DNA from: Riptortus pedestris
Lineage: Eukaryota > Arthropoda > Insecta > Hemiptera > Alydidae
NCBI GenBank assembly: GCA_019009955.1
Contig: CM032233.1
Span: 14,083,501 to 14,147,500, forward strand
Direction of reading: 5' to 3'
DNA: 64,000 nt
In this document: piece by piece, positions 1 to 10,099 of the stretch
Numbering within the stretch: position 1 is the first letter of the stretch
How the letters are laid out: each line of letters opens with the position of its first letter
Translations under genes and position numbers: made by a program
Notes under the pieces: generated by a model
Seen by the model: the letters and a program-made list of their open reading frames with translations, nothing else
Database searches by the model: none
Told to the model about the DNA's origin: nothing

Positions 1-401
1 TGACACCCCTCCCCCCTTGGTTTGTTCTTGGATTACTAAAATCTGACTGATTAAGATAGAAATTATTCTGATTCGTTACAAATTTTTCCACTAGCTGTAG
101 TAAATAGGTTTCGATAAAATTAATATGTTATATTCAGATATATTTCATTAATTGTTCATCTTTCCGGTCTAGAATAATTCTATCTATTCAGTGCTGCGAA
201 GTTGGGTGCACTTTTTGTTTACACTTCAGACGCTTTCTGTTGTAGATATTATTAACTTGTAAACTGACTGAATTATTTCTTCTTACCTTTTGTATTTATT
301 AGCTTAACATTCACGGCGGTGTTACCAGTATGTAGAATTATCTGTTGTAAACCTTTCCGCGGGAAATCTGCTTAGTTAAAACAGCCCCTGCTTGACGGAT
401 T
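1..401 (+). mobile_element. HINE copy, B-type 3' part, cut by window edge
   Basis: The 3' block of variant B runs from the window edge to the terminal signature. GGGAAATCTGCTTAG is at 361-375, followed by a decayed hairpin (AAACAGCCCCTGCTT) and GACGGAT. The same block is found, on either strand, at 8.6-8.97, 11.0-11.4, 14.7-15.1, 32.7-33.1 and 58.0-58.3 kb. No coding potential. Confidence 0.85.
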
Positions 402-489
402 TTTTTCAGACATGACGTCAGAAAAATAATAATTTCTTCTAATAATCGTTTCACAATGAGGACCATGGCATGTTCTGCAAAAAGGTATT

Positions 490-679
490 TTTTTTTTCAG
501 AAGAAATCCTTTTAGGAAAAACAACTATTGAGGTTTTACTCATGACTCGATTTTCGAAAATTTTCCTCAAATGTCCTTCGATCCTATCTGAGTGATGACG
601 AAAATGAGCAAATTTAATTTCCTATAAGTGTTATATGTACATATCTTCGCTATTATGAATATTAAAGGAGATATTTGGA
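490..679 (+). mobile_element. HINE 5' fragment, internally deleted
   Basis: Carries the decayed 5' hairpin and the conserved stretch through GATGACGAAAATGAG, then jumps to a downstream part of the element (AAAGGAGATATTTGGATTTT). It is cut off where the next copy begins at about 680, so it is the older of the two. Confidence 0.7.
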
Positions 680-718
680 TTTTAACAGATGTTCCTTAAG
701 AGAAATCAGCTATTGAGG

Positions 719-749
<31 letters not shown>

Positions 750-1189
750 TCCATATATTAGCCGATTATCGTTTAGAGGTCGCAAAGTTTGCTTGATCGC
801 TACCAAACTTGGTATATAATCGTTTCATGTAAAAAGAAAGATTAAGTTCGTCAAGGTTGAGATCGGAAAAGAGGGACGGGGGTATAGAGGGAAGAATTTT
901 CTAAAAATCGAAATATCCCCGTTACTACATTTCGGTTCGAAAGATCGTGTAAAAACAATCTTATTGCAAACTAAATTTACTATAAATATTGTTCTGCGCA
1001 TATTTTCCGTATAATGAGTATTAACCAATATTTGCATTTTATAGTTTTACGCTTTCAGTAAACCCCCATTTCTACTAGTGTTATATTAATAATAAGCTAT
1101 TATATCATGAACCACTTCAATACAAGGCTAAATATCAAATATTTGTTAACGAATATCAAATAGTTGTTAATCTTATAGAACATATAATC

Positions 1190-1318
1190 AATTGCGATTT
1201 CACATAAACATTCAGTTAGCGCTATTTCGTGGGAGCCGTGGTGAATTTCCATTACAACATTCCAACTTATCCCATTCGAACGAAACATGTAATTTGTTCA
1301 AGCCGAAAGCTTTTCTTT
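1190..1318 (+). repeat. 130-base dispersed repeat, copy 1
   Basis: Nearly the same sequence recurs at 18553-18690 on the same strand. Both begin TTGCGATTTCACATAAACAT and end around AAAGCTTTTCTTTT, then diverge completely. Function unknown. Confidence 0.75.
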
Positions 1319-1983
1319 TTGCGGATGTTTGCACCAATTTTACATTGTCGGAGACAGAGAAGTCGGTAGATGATCTATCAAGACTGTGTTACATGCGCCT
1401 AAAGGAATTATCTGCCAATTATTCAATGCCATTTAATTGGGTGAATGAACTGGAAGGGTATCTTGGGTGCATAGGAGGGAGCTTGGAGGAATTGGAAATG
1501 GCGGAAAATATTAATGGAAAAATAAAGACTTATTTAGAGGCTCTCGAGAACCATTTAATCTCGTTAGATATAGAAAGAGTTTTAAACAGCACATATAGCC
1601 AGTACTTTAGAAGAATTAGCTCTCTTGGCAGAGGCGAGGAGTACCTGAACCAAAATGTGTCATTTTTTAAGACCAAAGTTATATCTCAAATCCGTTTATT
1701 AGGTACAAAAAATCAAAGATTGATAGTTGGTAGGACAATTTACACATTCAATCCAGAAAAGCCATGCCCCCTTTGCGAAGATAGCCAAGACACCGTTTCG
1801 CACTTCATCCTTACATGCCCCGTTTTAGCAGAGAGAAGAAACCACCTCCTGAAAAGTCTCAACATTCCACAGCAATCCATGGATAATTTGTTTGACCTTA
1901 TGGACAAGAATAAAATAAACTACATATATGTTTTCATACTTAAAGGTCTTTACGTCAGAGGGGAAAAAATACAAACAATATAA
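1192..1983 (+). pseudogene. Non-LTR retrotransposon ORF2 C-terminal tail with chimeric start
   Basis: A 263-codon open frame. Residues 1 to about 43 are translated from the dispersed repeat at 1190-1318 and are not part of the original protein. From about residue 45 on it reads like the end of a non-LTR ORF2: a helical stretch, then a Cys/His cluster (CPLCEDSQDTVSHFILTCP, residues about 191-209), which is the usual C-terminal zinc-binding motif of such proteins. The frame ends at TAA 1981-1983 and is followed by an AT-rich 3' UTR and a (ATTC)n tail near 2175-2195. Reverse transcriptase and endonuclease domains are absent, as expected for 5' truncation. The clade is uncertain. It is unlikely to be translated as a functional product although it is still open. 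Confidence 0.75.
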
Positions 1984-2304
1984 TAATTAAAATAAAATTA
2001 ATGTTTTATGTTTTTTTCTATATTAATTATTGTATATAGTTTTTGTTTTTTGTTGTTTTTTTTTTAAAAGAATTCTCTGTTTATGTTTATATAAAGAAAA
2101 GATAAACGAAAAATGTAATCATGAACATGGGCTGAACCCTTGCTATAAAATTGTTAAATTTTTATAAGCAATAAAAATATTCATTCATTCATTCATATTT
2201 ACGTAGAAATTGAGAATATTTGGTGATATGATATCACAAGTGTGTTATACAGGACGTGGGAAATCTGCTTAGTTTACGCAGCCCCTTCCCGGCGGACTTT
2301 TTAC

Positions 2305-2734
2305 GCCAACAAAACAATTAAAGTGTTAAATAAAAAGTTTTATATTACCCCCAATGTGGGAAGAGTGGTATGGCATGAGCCGAGTGTAGTGGGGTGAATT
2401 GATGTGGATTAAAGCCTCAGTTCTATCTCTATTGAGCCGCCAGTGGTCAATATGAGTGTGAGTTGCTCGTTAACTCTAAGCGGTTAAGTTAGTGCCACTG
2501 GTTTGCATATAATAGGGATTTGTTTTGTTTTTTCTCTTTTCTGTTGATCTTAGATAGAGACAAACAAAACTATTCGTAAATGATTTGTGCTTTTAGTGGA
2601 ATTGAGGCAATGAAAAAAATAGGGAAGGTCCAAATAAATAAAATGAACGGAAAAACTTTCAATTTATTCTAGTTATATTATTCTGGGACAGTTACCCTAT
2701 GACTATGAGTTTATATCATTGGGGAACTTAAAAA
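2305..2734. other. Unassigned AT-rich stretch with a conserved 75-base repeat
   Basis: No gene seen. Positions 2441-2512 (GTGGTCAATATGAG to ACTGGTTTGCATAT) are similar to 5385-5455, including AAGCGGTTAAGTTAGTGC. The rest is not recognised. Confidence 0.5.
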
Positions 2735-2862
2735 ATATAACTGATTATAATATATGAATTTTATTGAAAACTATTTACAATATCTAGTACTGTCATTTAC
2801 AATGAATCAGAATATTTTTTATCTCAATCACTCAAATTTTAGTAATCCAAGAACTAAAGATA
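2735..2862 (-). mobile_element. HINE B-block fragment
   Basis: Reverse complement of the B-block core (AGTAATCCAAGAACTAAAG and the Ile-rich AT stretch before it). Both ends are missing; it abuts a plus-strand copy at 2868. Confidence 0.7.
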
Positions 2863-2867
2863 TATTT

Positions 2868-3503
2868 CTCTGTTGCCGCTCTAGCGGTCGCAATTTTTGT
2901 TTAATCGTTACGAAAATCGATATATAAGTATATTATGTAAAAAAAAAAAAAAATCAAGATCGTTAACGGCTGAAATCGGTCAGGAGGGGGGGGGGTTAGA
3001 AGAGGGGAATTTTGAAAATCCTCTCTCTTGGTATTTTTTCATTTTCTTTAATATTAACCGGGATATTGGCGTTTTTTTTTACTTTTCATCCTTCATTAAA
3101 CCCCCACTCATACTCATGCCATATCAATAATAAACAGTTATATTATGTAGCATTTAATTTGAAACCTAAATTACAAATATTGTTCCAAATTTTGGTTTTT
3201 GGTTGAAAAATTGTATAGAACCATTCTTATTGCAAATTTAATGTTCTATAAATGTTGTTATGTACAGTTTTTCACTATATTGAGTATTAAGTGAGATATT
3301 TGCATTTTTTAGTTTTCGGGATTCAGTAAAGCCCCACTCCAACTCATTTCATATTTACAATATTCTATTGTTATGAAGCACATTATTTGAAGCTTAAATA
3401 CCAAATATTGTTCTCATTAAACTTTTACGTCATGAGATAAATGCAAATACGTGAAGCAAGTGGGAAATCTGCTTAGTTAACGCAGCCCCTGCGTGACGGA
3501 CTT
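2868..3503 (+). mobile_element. HINE copy, A-type, 5' truncated
   Basis: Begins at the palindrome beside the microsatellite (CCGCTCTAGCGG, 2877-2888), so the 5' hairpin and (TA)n are missing. Continues through the G-rich block (2983-2996) to GGGAAATCTGCTTAG (3462-3476), the intact hairpin ACGCAGCCCCTGCGT (3480-3494) and GACGGACTT. Confidence 0.85.
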
Positions 3504-3511
3504 CATTTTTT

Positions 3512-3607
3512 TCCATATAAATAGAGAATATGTGGTGAGTTTAAAGCACGAATGTCTTATTCCAACACGAGGGAAATCTGTTTAGTTTTGTGCAGCCTCT
3601 GTGTGAG
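3512..3607 (+). mobile_element. HINE 3' end fragment, diverged
   Basis: Contains AATAGAGAATATGTGGTGAG, the 3' block seen also near 10450, 13680 and 43010, then GGGAAATCTGTTTAG and a degraded hairpin (GTGCAGCCTCTGTG). Directly follows the previous copy. Confidence 0.6.
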
Positions 3608-3985
3608 TATGATTGGCTCTAATTTTCGCTGTGTAGGTGAGAGTAAGGTAATAGCGCGGGTAGTCGGAAGCAAAGCGGGTAGCTCCTCTTAGCCGTTGTG
3701 TGTATTGCAGTCGGGCTGATAACGGAGCCACTACAATCCACCTTTGAAGAAGAAGCAGTGGCCATTACGCCAAATCGTTAGTCGTGCTTGTTTTGTGCCA
3801 GCGACAAAAATCAATTTTCATGGAACCTGCTTATGATTTTGGTAGAAAAGATTTTGGATTGTACTGCGCTCCTATTCCAATTAGAATACAGGCATGTAGT
3901 TCCCTTAGTACAAGTTTTAATTACCTTTATTTTAGCAATAAGTAATTGTCTTTAGCGTTTGGTATCATCGAATGACGCAATGTTT
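3608..3985. other. Unassigned stretch, moderately GC-rich
   Basis: No recognised element. There is a short open frame from ATG 3820 (starting MEPAYDFGRKDFGLYC, about 42 codons) with no known match from memory; I do not consider it a gene. Confidence 0.4.
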
Positions 3986-4203
3986 TATTTAAAATTTACG
4001 CGCGGGGTAAAACCGGGTAGTAACTATGCCACGACTCTCAAAACGTGAAAAATATAATTTTACCTAATTTTGTTTATTTATTTCACTGTAAAATCATGTA
4101 TAATGACAAACAATATGATAAATCTTGCAACTACGAATTTACTTTTTGAAATATATAACTGTTTTGAAATAGCTAAAAAGATTAATGTTGTTATTTCTTT
4201 ATA

Positions 4204-4347
4204 TTAGCAGATTTCCCTTAAGGGAAGTCAGCTATTGAGGTCGTACTCATGAAGCTATTTTCGAAATTTTTGATCCTACCTAGGAGATGACGAAAATGAG
4301 GTCCGTTCAAAACTGTGTGTGTGTGTGTGTATATATATATCTATATA

Positions 4348-4390
<43 letters not shown>

Positions 4391-4868
4391 TTCTGTTACC
4401 GCTCTAGCGGTAGCAATTTTTGTCTTATCATTACCAAACTTGATATATAAACGTTTTATACAAAAAGAAAGATCAAGTTCGTTAACGGATGAAATCGGAC
4501 CAGGGGGAGGGGGGGGGGTTAGAGAGGGAGAATTTCGAAAGTTCTTAATATCTCCGTTATTATCAAACAATTATACAGAACCAATCTTATTGCAAATGTA
4601 ATGTTCTATAAATGTTCTTATGTACATGTTTTCTCTATCTTGATTATTAATGGAGATATTTGCATTTTTTAGTTTTCGGGGTTCAGTAAATCTCCACTCC
4701 TACTCATCTCATATTAACAATATTCTATTATGTTACGAAGCACTTTATTTGGAGCTTAAATGCCAAATATTGTTCTCATTGAACTTTTAAGTTTTGAGAT
4801 AAATGCAAATACGTGGCGCACGTTGGAAATCTGCTTAGTTAACGCAGCCCCTGCGTGAGAGACTTTTT
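4204..4868 (+). mobile_element. HINE, complete A-type copy (reference copy)
   Basis: The clearest full copy. 5' hairpin at 4206-4233: AGCAGATTTCCC, TTAA, then GGGAAGTCAGCT. Then a conserved block containing TCATGAAGCTATTTTCG and GATGACGAAAATGAGGTCCG, a (GT)n(TA)n microsatellite at 4315-4386, the palindrome TACCGCTCTAGCGGTA (4396-4411), the G-rich block (4500-4520), and an AT-rich 3' half. The 3' subterminal repeat GGAAATCTGCT is at 4825-4835, the hairpin ACGCAGCCCCTGCGT at 4842-4856 and the end GAGAGACTTTT. The 12-base subterminal repeats are inverted to each other, terminal at the 5' side and about 30 bases internal at the 3' side, with a hairpin at the 3' end and no visible target duplication; this matches Helentron-associated non-autonomous elements. 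No protein is encoded. Confidence 0.85.
4315..4386. repeat. (GT)n(TA)n microsatellite inside HINE
   Basis: About 15 bases of GT followed by about 55 of TA with a few C interruptions. Sits at the same internal place as the runs at 6.0, 6.65, 13.0, 17.2, 31.87, 32.27, 36.24, 43.6, 46.56 and 48.95 kb. Confidence 0.95.
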
Positions 4869-5230
4869 TTTATTATTTTGTATTGTTTCGAAAAGGGGGG
4901 TTTGTTTTAATGCATCGAACAACATTTTTTATTATAAAAAAAACATTAATTTGACTAAAATTCTTTACATTTTTATTTTCCCATAAGAAAATTATATGTA
5001 CCCGGTTTTACCCTACTAGTGCGGTAAAACCGGGCAAAATGACTTTTTACAAAAAAAAATAGAGTAAAACTTTTTTAAGAACTTAGATTTTGTTTTTGAA
5101 ACTGTAGTTACGTTAACAGATAAGTAGACTTTATTTCAACAAAACTTTACTTATTTGTGGTAAAAATTGTGGTTCCTGGAAGCTTTCAAACCTTAGCTAC
5201 CCGGTTTTACCCAACTTTCCCCTACTAGAC

Positions 5231-5825
5231 ATTATCTGGCGACATTTTCAAAATGAATGCAGCGCGGGAGCTGCGTAAATGAGGCAGATTTCGGACGATA
5301 TTTAATTAGGGCACCAAGGTTCTAGTAACCTTCCCGGTACCTCGTTACGGAGTGGAATATAAACGAGCTTTATCTAGAGAGGCGCTAGTGGTCAATAAGA
5401 GAGAGGCTGGTTAACTGTAAGCGGTTAAGTTAGTGCTAGAGCACTGGTTTACATATGATTATCAACCTCCTAGGGGATCATTGATCCCGCCCTTCTGACT
5501 GCAGTAACCTCCTCCTCTCCGGGGACTCTTAAATAATATATTAAGCAGTAAGCTCCGATCGGACTAACCTAGTCCTGCACCACTGTTCTGCATAACCTAT
5601 AAATGTGTGATGTAGGGCTGAAATGATTTCTAGGTCCCTAACTCCCTCGGGGCACGTAGCACCTAGCCGCTTCTTCTCGCTCTAAATAATTCATTTAGGT
5701 CCATCACGTCCTAAGCAGTGTTGGGTGCCGGCAGTGACAACGATTTCCAAGCAGCATAATATTAGAGGCTCAGTTCTAACGTTGTGAAATACCATCAGAG
5801 CGGGGATCTCCCTCTTCTGCCTTCA
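5231..5825. other. Unassigned mixed-composition stretch with a conserved repeat
   Basis: Less AT-rich than its surroundings. 5385-5455 resembles 2441-2512. No open frame or RNA gene recognised. A weak HINE-like 3' end (GGAGCTGCGTAAATGAGGCA) lies at 5268-5287. Confidence 0.4.
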
Positions 5826-5871
5826 ACATAGCTTCCCTAAGAGAAGTTAGTTATTGAGGTAGAACTCATGA
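5826..5871 (+). mobile_element. HINE 5' stub
   Basis: Decayed 5' hairpin followed by TTATTGAGGTAGAACTCATG; cut by the next copy's start at 5874. Confidence 0.6.
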
Positions 5872-5998
5872 CACTTTTAGCAGATTTCCCTTAAGGCAAA
5901 TCAGCTATTGAGGTCGTACTCATGACGCGATTTTCGAAATTTTTCTTCAAATGTCCATCGATCCTACCTAGGAGATGACGGAAATGAGGTCCGTTCAA

Positions 5999-6041
<43 letters not shown>

Positions 6042-6189
6042 TGTTACCGCTCTAGCGGTCGCAATTTTTGTCTTATCGTTACCAAACTTGATATATAATC
6101 GTTTTATACAAAAAGAAAGATCGAGTGAGTTAACGGCTGAAGTCGGACCAGTGGGAGGGGGGGTTTAGAGGGGGAGCATTTTGAAAATG

Positions 6190-6635
6190 CTTAAAAGTCC
6201 GTCACGCAGGGGCTGCGTAAACTAAGCAGATTTCCCACGTGAAGTTATACAATAGAGAAATCTCCATACGTGAGCCGAATAGTTACGGCAAAGGGCCAAA
6301 CTAGCTTTTGGCGAGAAATTCAAAAATCCGTTATCGGCCCAAATTTAATAAAAATGTAAATATCTCGGTTAATATTCAAGATAGAGAATACATTTATAGA
6401 ACAATATTTATAGTAAATTTAATTTGCAATAAGATTGATTCTGTACAAATTTTCGATCCGACGTATAGTAACAGAGATATTTTGAATTTTCGAAAATCCT
6501 CCCCTCTAAACCCCCCCCCTCCCACTTGTTCGGTTTCAGCCGTTAACGAACTTGATCTTTCTTTTTACATCTAATGATTAAATATCGAGTTGCGTAACGA
6601 TCAAACGAACATTACGACCACTAGAGCGTTAACAG

Positions 6636-6717
<82 letters not shown>

Positions 6718-7796
6718 TAGCTCAGATACCCGGCTTCGCCCGGGAATTGATTTGAGGCTGAATGGTGATGGTATTTTTTTGGCAAGGCTTTACTTTGCAC
6801 AATATTTTCACATTTACCCGTCCTAGTGTTTAGGGTTAATACCCGTTGTTGGCATTTGTTAATAATAAAATTAATTTTTATGTAAGTCTTCACTGTCCTC
6901 CAAATTGTTGACTCCCGCTATAATTTTTAGCGTATAACGCCTTTATACTTCGGTATACGACAATAGTGTATATAAAAAAGTTTCTCTAAATAACAAAATA
7001 AACAACTTTTGTTATGTGCATATTTGCCGAAAATGCAATAGGAAACGAAATACCACTATTATTAATTTCAGGCCTTCCTTATAACCCCCACTCCTGCCCG
7101 TTCCTAGAAATGTTAGTATGGCTTATTATAAGGAAGGCGTTAGTGCTAATTCACATACCGAGTTTGGTTTAGTTCGGTTGAGTCTTTTGTGCCAAATAAA
7201 ATTGTGGACTCCCGCTATAGTTTTTAGCGTATAACTCATTTATACTTCCGTATACGGCAAATGTGCATATAACAAAAGTTACTCTAAATTACAAAATAAA
7301 CAACTTTTGTTATGTTCATATTTGCTGAAAAAGCAATATGAAACGAAATATTGCTATTTTTAATTTCAGGCCTCCCTTATAACCCCCACTCCTATTTGTC
7401 TTAGAGAATATTAATATAGCCTAAAGTCTAAGTTGGGCTAGTAGTAATATACATACCAAGTTTCATAAAATTCGGTTCAGCCATTTATGCGTGAAAAGAT
7501 AACAAACAAACAAACAAATAAACAAACAAACAAACAAACAGACACCAAAGAAACAAAATGCAGTTATGGTGTCTATGACATGTGAAACGAAAAGTTATCG
7601 TGAAATTTCGCGAAAAAAATCAATGTACAGACAGAGGTTACAATTTTATATATATATAGATATATACAGTTTTGAACGGACCTCATTTTCGTCATCTACT
7701 AGGTAGGATCGATGGACATTTGAAGAAAAATTTCGAAAATTCCGTCATGAGTACAACCTCAATAGCTGATTCCCCTGAAGGGAAATCTGGTAATAT
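6190..7796 (-). mobile_element. HINE copy, C-type, inserted in another HINE and itself interrupted
   Basis: Reads AAAAGTCCGTCACGCAGGGG at 6190-6209, then CTGCGTAAACTAAGCAGATT, then the C block (GAGCCGAATAGTTACGG), the C-rich block (6500-6530), the palindrome region and (TA)n (6641-6716). A 930-base foreign repeat follows, then the element resumes (CAGTTTTGAACGGACCTC, 7669-7686) and ends with the 5' hairpin at 7766-7793. Confidence 0.8.
6717..7646 (+). mobile_element. 930-base repeat of unknown class, copy 1, inside a (TA)n run
   Basis: Starts CTAGCTCAGATACCCGGCTT with a short CCCGGCTTCGCCCGGG palindrome and ends with TCGGTTCAGCC-type sequence, an (AAAC)n run (7500-7540) and about 100 more bases. 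TA runs flank it on both sides. Inside, a unit of about 297 bases is repeated twice (starting at 6907 and 7204, both with GACTCCCGCTAT). The second copy is at 24419-25326. Similar 3' ends are common in animal repeats, but I cannot assign the family. Confidence 0.75.
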
Positions 7797-8118
7797 CTCC
7801 GTTATTATTCGTCGGATCGAAAAATTGTATAGAACCAATCTTATTGCAAATGTAATGTTCTATAAATGAAGTTATGGATAGTTTTTCACTAGCTTGAGTA
7901 TTAACTGAGATATTTGCACTTTTTAATTTTCTCTCTTCAGTAAAGCTCCACTCCTACTCATCTCGTATTAACAGTATTCTATTGTTATGAAACACATTAT
8001 TTGTAGCTTAAATACCAAATATTGTTCTCATTGAACTTTTAATTTTTGAGATAAATGGAAATACGTGGCGCACGTGGGAAATCTGCTTAGTTAAGGCAAC
8101 CTCTGCGTGACGGACTTT

Positions 8119-8970
8119 TATTAAGACGTCTTCAAATGTCCAACAATACTAACCAGGAGATGACAAAAATAAGGTCCACCCAAACCAGTATTTCGAAACA
8201 TTTTATCAAATAGGAGATAATGAAAATGAGTTTGATCGTTGCCAAACTCGATATTTAATCGTTTTATGTAAAAAGAAAGATCAAGTTCCTTAATGGCGGG
8301 GAGGGGTGTTTAGTGAAGGATTTTCGAAAATTCGATATATCATGGATATTATACGTTGGATCGAAACATTGTATAGAACCAATTTTATCAAAAATTAAAT
8401 GTGCTATAACTGTTGTTATATACATTTATTCTCTATCTTGAATATTACAGATATTTGCATGTTTCAGTTTCCAGTCTTCAGTAAACCCCCACTTCTACTC
8501 TTGTTACATAAACAATGCTCTGTTATAAAATAAACCACATTATTTCAAGTTTAAATAACTAATATTGTTTTCAAGAGGCCCTTACCGTACGAGATACGTG
8601 CAAATATGTTCTGTTGACACCTCCCACCTCCCCTGTCTTCAGTTCATGGACTACTAAAATTTGATTGATTGAGATAAAAACTGTCCTGATTCATTATAAA
8701 TTACAGTTCTAGATATAGTAAATAGTTTTCAACAAAATTAATATATTCTGATATATTTTAGTAATTGTTTTTATTTTCGGCGAGAGCTTGGTAGAACTGT
8801 TTGTTTACATTTCAGACGCTTCCCGCCAAGAGGGAAAAGATTTCTTATTACCGTTTGAATTTATTCACTTAACATTCAAGGTGGTGTTGTGTAGGGAATA
8901 TGCAGGTTTATCTATTGTTAAACCTCAAGAGGGAAATCTGCTTAGTTTCGCAGCCCCTGCGTGACGGACT
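8119..8970 (+). mobile_element. HINE copy, B-type, 5' truncated
   Basis: Follows the previous copy directly. Lacks the 5' hairpin and microsatellite, carries the full B block (8605-8930) and ends GGGAAATCTGCTTAG (8932-8946), CGCAGCCCCTGCG and TGACGGACTTATT. The two copies are head to tail. Confidence 0.8.
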
Positions 8971-9574
8971 TATTAGTATTTATTTTATTTATACAGAGCT
9001 GGAGAAGAGTTGAGAACCATTAAATTTTAACATGTTATCTGTATAAAGCGGCCAATTGTTAGATTGGATTTTATTTTTATTTTCCTCATTGACAGCTTCA
9101 TTTATATTTAAAAGAATTATATTGTTTTTGCATATCACGCTCTCTTAGTCAGAATTTAGTATTAAAATAATACATATGTCAAAATTTGACAATAAAATAC
9201 ACATCTCAAACAACGTTCTAGGAAATTCGATTCAATAACGATTTAAAGTCAGCCTCTCATCATGACTTGATCTCTCTCAATTTCGCTCAATGTAACCCAT
9301 ATGTAGTTTTACCTTAAAATCGAAAATTTATAATATTTCCAAAATTATGAAATGCATAGAGAAAGTGTATAGAATCAATCTTGTATAGGTAACATGAGTA
9401 AAAGTGTGCGTTATTAAATATTCTACATCATTACAAATAGTTGCGAAATGGACTAATTGGACTAATCGATGGATTCTGTTGCTACTTCAAATGCAAACAT
9501 ACTCCTGTTTAATCACGTATTTAAGGAGTATAAGGAAAATTTGAGCATCCCTGCAAAGAGTGACGTAGATTGAG
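8971..9574. other. Unassigned AT-rich stretch
   Basis: No open frame of note. A weak HINE-like piece (TGTATAGAATCAATCTTGT) is at about 9365-9385. Otherwise nothing recognised. Confidence 0.4.
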
Positions 9575-9725
9575 CCAAGGCGGGAATCTAGAACCTTCTA
9601 AGGGACGACCCAGCTCCGACCAATCAGCGGGCGAGTTGGAGCCTCGAAACTTCTAGATTAGACGCCGGGCTAATATAACTGGGCCAGATCCCCTAGCAGT
9701 CAGTTTTAGTTCACAATCTCCAATT
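9575..9725 (+). promoter_or_regulatory. Heat-shock-type RNA polymerase II promoter without a gene
   Basis: Seen in order: a heat-shock-element-like array ATCTAGAACCTTCTA (9586-9600, alternating GAA and TTC units), CCAAT at 9620-9624, a second array GAAACTTCTAGAT (9646-9658), a TATA box TATAA at 9674-9678, and an arthropod initiator TCAGTT at 9700-9705. The TATA starts 28 bases before the initiator A, which is the standard spacing. The segment is clearly more GC-rich than its surroundings. An insect hsp70-like origin is inferred from architecture. After about 25 to 40 bases of possible 5' leader the sequence becomes a HINE fragment (from about 9728); no heat-shock protein frame follows. Confidence 0.65.
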
Positions 9726-9727
9726 TG

Positions 9728-10012
9728 ACAATTGATTCGAAAGATTGACATTGAAAAACTTGGAATAGAACCACTCTTATTGCAAATTTAATATTCAATG
9801 ATTGGTATACATATGTTTTTTTCCCATTATCTTGATTATTAACTAAGATATTTGTATTTTTTTTAGTTTTCATCCTTCAGTAAACCCTCAGTCCTACCCA
9901 TGTCATATTAACAATAAGTTGTTATATCATGAACCACACTATTCGAAATTTAAATACCGAATATGGTCTTCATAGAACTTTTACTGTGTGAGACACATGC
10001 AAATATGTAGTG
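9728..10012 (+). mobile_element. HINE internal fragment
   Basis: Begins near ATAGAACCACTCTTATTGC and runs through the stretch with AGTAAACCCTCAGTCCTACC to TGCAAATATGTAG. Both ends are missing. It lies directly downstream of the promoter-like segment. Confidence 0.7.
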
Positions 10013-10099
10013 TGAAGGCGTCATCAATTAAGATTTACCGGTCTTAACTCGAAAATGATTATACTCAATATTTAACCTTTTAATTTGACTCTAATGTTC

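Larger units (their letters stand above)
680..2304 (+). mobile_element. HINE copy interrupted by a retrotransposon tail
   Basis: Starts with AACAGATGTTCC (decayed 5' end), has a short (TA)n at 721-749 and the G-rich block near 870. It resumes after a foreign insert at about 1185-2195 and ends with GGGAAATCTGCTTAG (2258-2272) and a mutated 3' hairpin at 2277-2292. The insert is a short dispersed repeat plus a non-LTR 3' end. Confidence 0.75.
3986..5230. mobile_element. Possible pogo-like DNA transposon remnant
   Basis: The motif CCCGGTTTTACC occurs four times with mixed orientation: 4005-4017 (as GGTAAAACCGGG), 5001-5013, 5023-5034 and 5200-5213, the last followed by CAACTTTCCCC. Just inside the left motif is an ATG opening MPRLSKREKYNFT then a stop (4027-4068), similar to the MPRxxKR start of pogo/Tigger transposases. 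The rest of the transposase is missing and a HINE copy (4204-4868) sits inside. The pogo assignment is inference. Confidence 0.4.
5874..8118 (+). mobile_element. HINE copy split by insertion of another HINE
   Basis: The 5' half (5874-6189) has the hairpin, (TA)n at 6002-6038, the palindrome at 6046-6059 and the G-rich block, and stops at TTTTGAAAATGCTTA. The 3' half resumes at about 7797 with TAATATCTCCGTTATTATTC, which is the next part of the element, and ends with GGGAAATCTGCTTAG (8077-8091) and GCGTGACGGACTTTT at 8104-8118. The material between (6190-7796) is a minus-strand copy. Confidence 0.8.

Noticed and set aside
1100..1288. 62-codon minus frame
   Set aside because: Lies in HINE and dispersed-repeat sequence with no motif.
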